Assembly (NCBI GenBank): GCA_027943245.1
Contig: JANDJZ010000855.1
Location: forward strand, 1-16,105
Reading direction: 5' to 3'
DNA: 16,105 nt
From: Acanthamoeba sp. SK_2022b
Taxonomy: Eukaryota; Discosea; Longamoebia; Acanthamoebidae
Of this stretch, positions 9,724-16,105 are shown in pieces; positions within the stretch are counted from its first letter, which is position 1, and every line of letters starts with the position of its first letter. Below the pieces are notes generated by a model. It saw nothing but the letters and a program-made list of their open reading frames with translations, was not told the origin of the DNA and searched no databases. Both the position numbers and the translations under genes were made by a program.

Positions 9724-10035
9724 GGGAGCACCTGGCAGGCTGCTATTGCTGTTCTGCCTCTGTAATAACGCAACATCAGGCTTACCGACACGCCCTGCCC
9801 CGCGGCTGCTGTCGGTCTCAAACCAAACATAATTAAAACGAGGCTCGTAAAACATTACACATAACATTACAAAAGGAAACGTTTGATTTGTTTTTTATAA
9901 TATGTTTTTGCTAACAAATAACAATAATGGTCAGACTGTATGTGGGCCAAGAGTGAAGAAGAGTTACAAGGCGGAATGAAGGCGCGAGAGGGAAGAGGGA
10001 AAAACAACAATAGCCAGCCAAAACCGGCCGGGGCT
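9724..10035. terminator. Convergent intergenic gap with 3' UTRs of the SAM-TKL kinase (+) and FHA/HARE gene (-)
   Basis: These 312 bases between two convergent stop codons are clearly more AT-rich than their surroundings, and no gene is seen. On + there is TGTAA at 9761-9765 (38 nt after the kinase stop) and an AATTAAA at 9831-9837. On - there is TGTAA at 9968-9964 (68 nt after the FHA-gene stop), with two further minus-strand TGTAA copies between 9851 and 9874. These are candidate 3'-end signals only. Confidence 0.5.
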
Positions 10036-10378
10036 TCACTGCTCCGGGCTGGTTTCGACGTAGTTTTTGTATGACGACAGGTGGGCATACTCCTTGAGCC
10101 CATAGGTGGCCGAAGCAACTCGGATGAACGGGCTGTTGGGGTCCTGCCTTATCGATGTACTGAAACGGCCCACCAGCGAATTGGCCGCACCTTTGGAATC
10201 CGTCTCGATATAGGCTGTGGTTGTGGTTAGACAAACCTCATTCGCGCGAATGTGTAGGGAGGGAGGGGGGGGGGGCAAGATAGTGACGTGCCTTTCTCGC
10301 GGCCCTTGGAGATGATCTCGCTGGCCTTCATGGGCTTTTTCTCCTCGCGGAGCACCTTCTCGGCGCTCCAAAGCAGGG
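10036..10378 (-). other. HARE-HTH domain, split by a GC-AG intron
   Basis: The first half (WSAEKVL, PMKASEIISKGREK) ends at 10292 and the second (YIETDSKGAANSLVGRFSTS, FIRVASATYGL) begins at 10214. The match to HARE-HTH rests on W.A..VL....PM...EI, then I.T..K, then L..R....I......F.R.....YGL. The join between the halves is phase 1, which only a GC donor at 10291-10290 satisfies. Confidence 0.75.
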
Positions 10379-12996
10379 TCCCCTTGGCGCTGATGTGCTG
10401 CTTCTTGCTTCCGACCTTCTTGGGCTTGAGTTTGTTGTTGTTGTGCTTCTTCTTCGCCCCGGCGTTGCCCTCGTCCTCGTAGTTGTCGTCTTCCTCCTGG
10501 TCGGCCTCGCTGATGGCCGCCTCCTCGGCCCTGTGTGCGTTTAGAGCTGCCGCTGCAGCCTTCTTCTTCCCTACGATTACTCGCTGGCGCGCATTCAACG
10601 CCGCAGCCGCCGAGTTGGCCGTGGTCCTGCCACAGGTCACACCACATCGCATACACGCACACTAGCGTGAGCAGCTCGACAGAGTCGTGTGTGGCCAACA
10701 AGGCGAGGTGCGCACCTGCCGGTGTGTTGACTGGTCTTGGTGGTGGTATTGGCGGTGAGGCGTTTGTTCGGGGGTAGGACTCGCGAGCCTGGAAATTGGC
10801 CCACACACACACACACACACACATAAAATCAGCCGGCTGATTGGGCCACCGGCGAGGGGCGAGCGGCAGTACCAGAAGTGGGGCGAGCGCCAGCAGTGGG
10901 TCGGGTCGCTGTGGTACGGGAAGCGCCGGGTCGCATGACCGTTCCCCCCATGCGCGTAGGCTCCTGCTTCAGCCGCTTCTGTGGAAGACCCTGCTCGCAG
11001 GTGGCATGGTCGGGATGAGTGAATGTGTGTGTGCGCGCGTGTCATGCGCGAGTGTGAGCGGCGAAAGGAGGAGCGGGGGGGGGGTGCGGCCGTACCCGCT
11101 GGCGGGCAGCCCTCCTGGCCTCCTCGAGCTCGCTCGAGAGTTCGGGAATGCCGGCAGCGAGTTGTCTGCCCCTCTCGCTCCTCAGCGCATTTGGGAAGCG
11201 CAGCAGGAGGCACAGCGCGTCCGTCGAGTCCTTGACAATTTCCACCTGCGCACGCACGATAGCCTCAGCCCCGTTCCCTCGCCTACTATGTCCAGTCGAG
11301 GAAGAAGAGCGGGGGGGGGGAGATCTCGTCCACGTACGTGGCCAGTGGTGCCCTCGCCCACGAGGCCCTCGCTCAGGATGCGGTCTAGTGTGAGGTGCTT
11401 GAAACGGCCGTTGTCCTCTGGCACGGCTCCCGCTCCCTCCTGCATTTGGATTTGGGGTTAGATGGGAGGCGACGACCAATGAGGCCAGGCCGTGTTCTGT
11501 GGAGGAGAAGGAGGAGAGGAGGGCTGTGGGGAGGGGGGAAGGCACCTCGAGCTGGGCCTCGTCTTTGACGGGCAGCTTGAGGGCGGCACTCAGTCCGTCG
11601 GCTTTGGTGTCGTCGTGGGCGCCGTGGGGATTGGTGTCGGAGGCGTCGGCGTCGGCGTCGGCATCCGTGAGGTAATCGCTCTTCCGCTTCCGGCTCTGCA
11701 GCTCTTCGATGCCCTCCATGCTGTCGAGCTTGCTGCCGTCGTCTTCGATGCTGTCCTCCTCCCCCTCGCCCTCCTCGTCGTCCTCCTTGCCCTCGCCCGC
11801 TTCGTCCTCTTCGCCCTCCTCGCTCTCGCCCTCGTCCTCGCCCATGCCCTCCTCGCCCAGTCCCTCCTCGTCCTCTTCGCCGTCGCCAGCCCCGAGATCG
11901 CCCGCCAGCCCTTCTGCGCGTTCAATGCCCGCCGTGAGCAGGCGAGCCCTCCCCCCCTCCCGTGCTCACCCGCCCATCTCGCCCGCAACGAAAAGAGGAG
12001 GAAAGACAGGAAATGAGTGAGGAAAGAGGGGGTACCATCCAACGGCTCCATACCGTTGCCATTCGCGCCAGAGCCGTCCTCCTGGCGTGTGAGGTTGAGA
12101 CAGATAGATACGACAGATCAGCAGAAGCTCACGCGATAGAAGTAGACGGGGAGAGCGCGAAGCGTAAATGAGAGAGAGAGAGAGAAATATCGGGGAGTGA
12201 GAAAGGGTCGGTGGGTACGGGCAGAGTGGCGTTGGGATCGGTTTCGTAGACGAGCACCACGCAGTTCTCGAAGTTGATCTTGTCGCCGTGCGTTATCTCC
12301 ATCGCGTCCCCCGACAGCGGCTTATCATTCACAAGCACCATACGTCCCTCTTCATCCAAGTTCTGCAGATATATCTGCGGGCATGACACATCACACACAC
12401 CACATACAAACGTGTTGCACCAGAGTCAAGAAAGGAACAGAGACGGTTCATGGAGACCGCTGCGCGCAGATTCGGCATAAAGGATGGAGAGAGAAGAGAA
12501 GGCTCAACACAGTGCCGAAATCGTGAGGGCCTGCTTTATAAATTTGCACGAGCAGGGATCCATCCATTGATTGACGAGCACTAAGCAGGCGAAATTTAGA
12601 GCCGGCGATTGTATGACCCGATGATTTTTGAGGTCCTTCGCTCGCGCGTTGAACTTCGCCTCATACCAGCCCCCCCTCCCAAGCACGAGCCTCAGTTTGT
12701 AAGGGATACCTTGTGGCCATTTTGGACGTTCATTACGGCGTGCTTGGGCTTGAAACCTTGCGTTCGCAGTACCACCGTACATTGAGAATCGCTGGCACGT
12801 ACATAGTGGTCATAAGCAATTGAGAAAGAAATTGAAGCAGCATGCGATCACCATCTGAAACAGCAAAAGATCATTCATTCATTCATTCATCACGTCGGAA
12901 AGGGTACCTGCCGAAGGAGACCAGCTTCCTTCCCTTCAAATGTAGCTTCCTTCCGGTCGATCCGGACGCATCATAGTGTACGAGAAAGCCGTTCAT
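10036..12996 (-). CDS. FHA domain - acidic linker - HARE-HTH (winged helix) nuclear-type protein (11 exons)
   Basis: Exons on the minus strand: 12996-12908, 12791-12710, 12374-12219, 12081-12036, 11913-11546, 11439-11338, 11245-11096, 10990-10873, 10788-10716, 10626-10292, 10214-10036 (TGA). About 565 aa. ATG at 12996 opens directly into the FHA domain (about residues 1-105: KLVSFGSDSQCTVVL, PKHAVMNVQNGHK, IYLQNLDEEGRMVLVNDKPL, THGDKINF). An acidic Glu/Asp/Gly linker with a basic RKRKSD patch (about 125-247) follows, then unrecognised helical and Pro/Arg-rich segments. Lys-rich stretches precede a C-terminal HARE-HTH domain (about 478-548: WSAEKVLREEKKPMKASEII, then GRFSTSIRQDPNSPFIRV and ATYGL). 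HARE-HTH modules bind DNA or chromatin factors (ASXL, HB1), so a nuclear role is inferred. Exons 8 and 9 are the least certain: the stronger-looking donor at 10849 would break the frame into exon 10. Confidence 0.82.
10215..10291 (-). other. Non-canonical GC-AG intron (77 bp)
   Basis: The donor reads AAAG then GCACGT, and the acceptor is CCACAG. A nearby GT (in CACGTCAC) would be in the wrong phase. The GC donor gives the uninterrupted SKGREKAYIETDSKG reading across the HARE-HTH domain. GC-AG introns are a known minor class of U2-type introns. Confidence 0.7.
10802..10823 (+). repeat. CA/GT repeat in FHA/HARE gene intron 8
   Basis: Eleven CA units on + (GT-rich on the coding strand) lie just upstream of the TTCCAG acceptor of exon 9 of the minus-strand gene. 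Confidence 0.9.
12375..12709 (-). other. Long intron 2 of FHA/HARE gene (335 bp)
   Basis: This is the longest intron in the window, about three times its neighbours. The FHA reading is continuous across it (QNGHK joined to IYLQN), so no exon is missing. I see no ncRNA, repeat or ORF of note inside it. Donor GTATCC and acceptor CCGCAG are both good. Confidence 0.75.
12872..12890 (+). repeat. CATT tandem repeat (about 4.75 copies)
   Basis: A four-base repeat near the donor side of intron 1 (12907-12792) of the FHA/HARE gene. On the coding strand it reads AATG repeats. Confidence 0.85.
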
Positions 12997-13230
12997 GGGC
13001 GATGGCTTGGACTCGAATTAATTCTAGCTGATCCTCGCGAGGATTGAAAATCGCGCGGCACAAGCACCAGCTCTCCATAACCAACCGTTTGGCTCACCTT
13101 AAGGTGGCGCACGATATGTCGACAAAAATATTTTCGCGCCAACCGCACAGAAAGGCGGGCAAAACTGCCGGATCCGGGCAGAGACCTGAGGCAGCAACAG
13201 ACTCGGCGTTGGGCGGTCTCGCGGCAATAC
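12997..13230 (-). promoter_or_regulatory. Intergenic: SHK-like gene 3' UTR and FHA/HARE gene promoter, with E2F-like motif
   Basis: These 234 bases separate two minus-strand genes. TTTTCGCGCC at 13131-13140 matches the core of the E2F/DP site (TTTSGCGC) and lies about 135 bp upstream of the FHA-gene ATG. A second, weaker match (AAAATCGCGCG, 13047-13057) lies 50 bp upstream. No TATA box, TGTAA or gene is seen. Confidence 0.4.
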
Positions 13231-16105
13231 TCATGAGTGGTCGCTGTCGCGGTCCCAGCCATTGGGGATGAGGTAGTCGGACTTGAATCGTGGCATGGCG
13301 CTGCCCGCGTCCACATCGAGCGCGAGTAGCTTCTTGTATCGCGAGGAGGAGAACGGGTGCTGGAAGGTGGCCCTCTCCGCTCGCAACCTGGCCCCAACGA
13401 CGTAACGTGTACATAACGTCAAAAACCAAACCAAACCAAACCAAACAACGAATGAAAGGAGGAGGGAACAGCAGCAGACTGGGAGGTATACAGGTCGTTG
13501 AGACTTCGGTAGGGACAGCTGTTGTATAGGTACACGGGCCCTGCAGCAGCGCCCCAGCAGCGTTAGCCAGCTTGCTTGGTTGGTAGCGGTGGTGATGGCA
13601 GGTATGAGGGAGAGGAGGGGGGGGGAGTCGCTTACCAAAGTCGCTGGTGGCCTTGTAGAGAATGCGCTTGTGCTCCACCCCCTTCCGGGTCACCACGGAC
13701 ACCGTAAAGATGCCCGCGTGCGAGCTGAGCCGAAGCAGAAACGTTCCCGGCTGCTGGTCTGTTTTCCCCCGCGGATGGCGACACACATGAGCGAGCGAGC
13801 GAGCACGCATAAGCGCGACAACGATGGAGCAATAAAGGAGGGGCGGTTGCGCACCGGCAAGTCGCTCTTCGGCCATCTCTGGGGTAATGTACCCATGGAA
13901 GCACTCGAGTTCCACAACGGTCCGTATCTGGTGGCGGGGGGGGGGCAGTTGTGAACGGGAGATCATTTCCAGCTGCGGAGGCGGGCGGCAGTGGCGGCGG
14001 ATGAGTACTCGCGTCAGGTAGGCCACGCCCATCAGGTTCATGAGAGGCCCGAAGCACGCCAGGTTGCTGCCGAAGCTTTCGAGCGTGACCATCCCGCTGC
14101 CCTGCATCAGCCTGCCATCTGCGCGCGTGTACCGCACGAGCGCATTTGAGGTGGAGAGGGCGGGGGGCGAGCATGAGTGAGCAGACGGCTAGGCTGTGGC
14201 AAAGGGAGGGGCAATACCGGGATCGTCGATGCCGCCCTTGACGAGGAGGGCCTTGAGGCAGCGCCAGTGCACGTCCAGCTTCTTGTCATCTTGGAGGATC
14301 GGCACGGGGATCATGAACATGCCGCACAGGGCGCCCACAAAGTCCTCCCACGTCACTCTCGTTCGCCCCCTGAAGTTGTTTCGCCACAGCGCGCGACCTG
14401 GGGTTGTATGTTGGTTTGGGGGCACCGACGGCGGTGGGTTAGCGCTCCGCGTGAAGGGGCGGGCGGGTGTGAGCGCACCAGCATTGTCGTTGATGACGGC
14501 ATCGATGATGGCAGTATCAAGCACGTTGATGATCTCATCAAAATTGGGCCTTTCCTCGGGCTTGGGCGACCAGCTCTGTCGAATCAGCGCTGCCAATGGC
14601 GGCGGCACTGGCACAGAAGGAACAGAAGCGGGAGGAGTGGTCGGAGCACGCAGTGAGCTCCTCCTCTTTCTCCTCCGAGATTGAGTCGTTGCGGTGGTTT
14701 GGGGAGGGGGGCAGGGCTACCGTGATCGACCGAGAGTTTGGGTCGCGTTCCTCGGATCACTATTTTGTCGTAGAGCACGACCTCTGGCTGGTTGGACAAC
14801 AGGATCTCGCGCTTGAGCGATTTGAACACCTCCTCCCCTGCAATAACGCACGCCAGGCGGCCATTTGTTACTCGAGCCTCGTGCGTGCGCCCGTGCGCAC
14901 CCCAAAGGAAGCCCCATGTCGGGGAGGGTAGCTGCAGCGGGTCAGGAAGAGGAGGGAGTGCACACCTGTGAGGATCTCGGCAAGGCAGCAGGCGAACGAA
15001 TAGACGTCGCACTTCTGGCTCTTTGTCCCATCACGCAGGAACTCCGGGGCCATATACACAAAACTGCAAATGGACGCGTTAGGCCACGCTTCAATTCGAC
15101 AAGAGAGAAGAGGTGGGAGGAGAGAGGGCGAATGGCGTCTTTGTGTGCCCGCGTGCATGTACCTGGCCAGGTCTCTCCGTCCCGCGCACTTTCGGCGCAT
15201 GTTGAGGAATCCAAAATCGGCGATCTTGACCATCCCATCGTTGCCCACCTACGCACCCCGAGGAGCCGGAGAGGAGTGAGCAGCAGAACCCCAACCTGGC
15301 TCGAAGCCAGTGCAAGCGGGGAAAGGTGTTGGGCGTATGTGTGTGTGTGCGCGCGATGTGTGTACCAGAAGGTTGGAGAGATGGAGATTCATGTGGACCA
15401 TGGGCATCTTGTGCAGCCACTGGACGCCTGCGCCACCACACATCGACCTCGCGTGAGACCAGCACGCGCGGCGTAGGCGTGGTGGGTGTGCAACGCGTAC
15501 CGAGGGCGGCGTCCTTGGCCATCTTGAGGCGCTGGTACGGCGTGATGTCCTTCCGGTCGCGGTCTCGCAGGAGTTTGATCTCCAGGTTGGAGGGCATGTA
15601 TTCAGTCACCAGCGTCAGGTAGCCCGGTTCTGAAGCGCACGGCCGAGGATGCTGTGAGCGGTGGTGCACGCGTGCAGACAGTCGCAGTACGAGCACACGG
15701 CGATGGGTTGTCGTACCCAAGCAGGCACCCATGAACAGCACGATGTGCGGGTTGCGAATTTTGCTGGCGCGAGCAAGGGGAGAGAAGGGTGAGAAGGACA
15801 GGGAGGGAGGGAGGGGGTTGGCCAGCCCGTTTGACAAAGGAAAAGTAGGGACTAATGGGGGGGGGGGGATACCTGAGCCGCTTGACCTCCTCGCGCAGCT
15901 CGCTGATGTCCTTGTGGCTGACGTTATTGGATTGGAGCTTCAAAATGCGAATGAGGACCTCCTTGCCACGGCATTTGCCCTTCCACACGTTGCAGAAGGA
16001 GCCCTCGCCCAACATCTCGACCACCAAGATTTCCTTGATGCCGATTTCGTGATGGTTGTCCTGCATGTAGTCCTGGTCTTCCGCATGGGCTACCACCACC
16101 GGCGG
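13231..16105 (-). CDS. SHK-type protein: TKL pseudokinase domain, helical linker and SH2 domain (14 exons, 5' end at or beyond window edge)
   Basis: Exons on the minus strand: 16105-15873, 15763-15717, 15629-15501, 15427-15366, 15248-15163, 15063-14966, 14837-14721, 14607-14479, 14397-14218, 14118-14009, 13927-13855, 13758-13636, 13540-13492, 13387-13231 (TGA). They give 530 residues in one frame. A Met at 16066 could be the start, as the kinase fold begins just after it; otherwise the 5' end lies outside. Kinase-like domain about 24-290: GEGSFCNV loop, RNPHIVLFMGAC (a TKL hallmark), HMN at the HRD position, intact DFG and APE, and a conserved SW..KPEERPNF. A helical linker (301-400) and an SH2 domain (about 405-485: FHGYI, GTFLLRLSS with the phosphotyrosine-binding Arg) follow. 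Kinase-then-SH2 order matches Dictyostelium SHK proteins. Arg replaces the ATP-anchoring Lys and Asn the catalytic Asp, so it probably signals through SH2 binding or scaffolding. Confidence 0.9.
13426..13445 (+). repeat. CCAAA tandem repeat (4 copies)
   Basis: Four perfect five-base copies lie in intron 13 (13491-13388) of the SHK-like gene. On the coding strand they read TTTGG and act as part of a T/G-rich stretch before the acceptor. Confidence 0.9.
13492..13927 (-). other. SH2 domain spread over three exons
   Basis: Exon 11 gives ELECFHGYITPEMAEERLA, exon 12 gives QQPGTFLLRLSSHAGIFTVS and exon 13 gives GPVYLYNSCPYRSLNDL. The invariant phosphotyrosine-binding Arg is at 13732-13730 (FLLR). 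All elements of a working SH2 are visible, in contrast to the degraded kinase domain of the same protein. Confidence 0.85.
14009..14397 (-). other. Helical linker module between pseudokinase and SH2
   Basis: Two exons encode RALWRNNFRGRTRVTWEDF, then LDVHWRCLKALLV and MVTLESFGSNLACFGPL. The spacing of W, F, VTWEDF, L..LK.LL and FG..L..FGPL looks like a folded alpha-helical unit rather than a spacer. I recall similar segments before SH2 domains of amoebozoan SHK-like proteins. A relation to the EF-hand-like part of Cbl-type SH2 modules is possible but not shown. Confidence 0.5.
15366..15427 (-). other. Catalytic-loop exon with HRD changed to HMN
   Basis: The exon encodes VQWLHKMPMVHMNLHLSNLL. 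The codons are His 15395-15393, Met 15392-15390 and Asn 15389-15387. Alignment to VQYLH....VHRDLK..NIL places Met at the HRD Arg and Asn at the catalytic Asp. His also replaces the usual Lys two residues on. Confidence 0.85.

Noticed and set aside
11492..12051. Plus-strand Val/Leu-rich and minus-strand Arg/Thr-rich frames overlapping the acidic linker
   Set aside because: Shadows of Glu/Asp codon runs. The acidic frame connects in phase to the FHA exons upstream and the downstream exons.
13094..14137. A 347-codon minus-strand open frame spanning the SH2 region
   Set aside because: It reads through several introns with clear GT-AG ends. Only parts match the SH2 and linker; the true product needs splicing and ends at 13231 in another frame.
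13231..16105. SHK-like gene considered as a pseudogene because of the lost catalytic residues
   Set aside because: Fourteen exons keep frame with good splice sites and an intact SH2. The substitutions are point changes within an otherwise conserved fold, which fits a pseudokinase.
4849..16105. The three signalling-fold genes considered as a functional cluster
   Set aside because: Orientation and spacing give no sign of co-regulation, and such genes are common in amoebozoan genomes, so adjacency may be chance.

Overview
The window looks like nuclear DNA from a free-living amoebozoan, most likely Acanthamoeba or a close relative. This rests on G+C-rich, codon-biased exons, many short introns (mostly 60-140 bp, GT-AG), tight gene spacing, and gene families typical of that group: an SH2-linked TKL kinase-like protein, a SAM-TKL kinase and a kinesin tail resembling conventional kinesin. 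Every gene here is eukaryotic and spliced. I see no operon, phage, CRISPR array or bacterial insertion sequence.

Layout, left to right. (1) 1-655, + strand: last three exons of a conventional kinesin (kinesin-1) heavy chain, ending in a coiled coil, an IAK-like autoinhibitory motif and a Ser-rich tail. (2) 1100-4604, + strand: a complete 13-exon NADPH-cytochrome P450 reductase with N-terminal membrane anchor, FMN, FAD and NADPH modules (about 716 aa). (3) 4849-9723, + strand: a complete 9-exon TKL-group protein kinase (about 1361 aa) with a long disordered and His-rich N-terminus, a SAM domain, a charged helix and a C-terminal kinase domain with a tyrosine-kinase-like HRDIAARN loop. (4) 12996-10036, - strand: an 11-exon nuclear-type protein with an N-terminal FHA fold, an acidic linker and a C-terminal HARE-HTH winged helix (about 565 aa). 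(5) 16105-13231, - strand: an SHK-type protein (kinase-like domain, helical linker, SH2), running to or past the right edge. Its kinase-like domain has lost the key Lys and the HRD Arg and Asp, so it is probably a pseudokinase.

Genes 1-3 are head to tail on +, and genes 4-5 are head to tail on -. Genes 3 and 4 converge on a 312-bp AT-rich gap. The reductase is a housekeeping ER redox enzyme with no visible link to its neighbours. Genes 3, 4 and 5 all carry phospho-signalling folds, but nothing in the sequence shows that they act together. The FHA domain of gene 4 and the kinase fold of gene 5 both appear to have lost their canonical functional residues, which is the most unusual content of the window. 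Exon boundaries were set by eye from splice consensus, phase and protein similarity. Each complete model closes in frame, but two junctions (near 1593-1657 and 10788-10873) are ambiguous.
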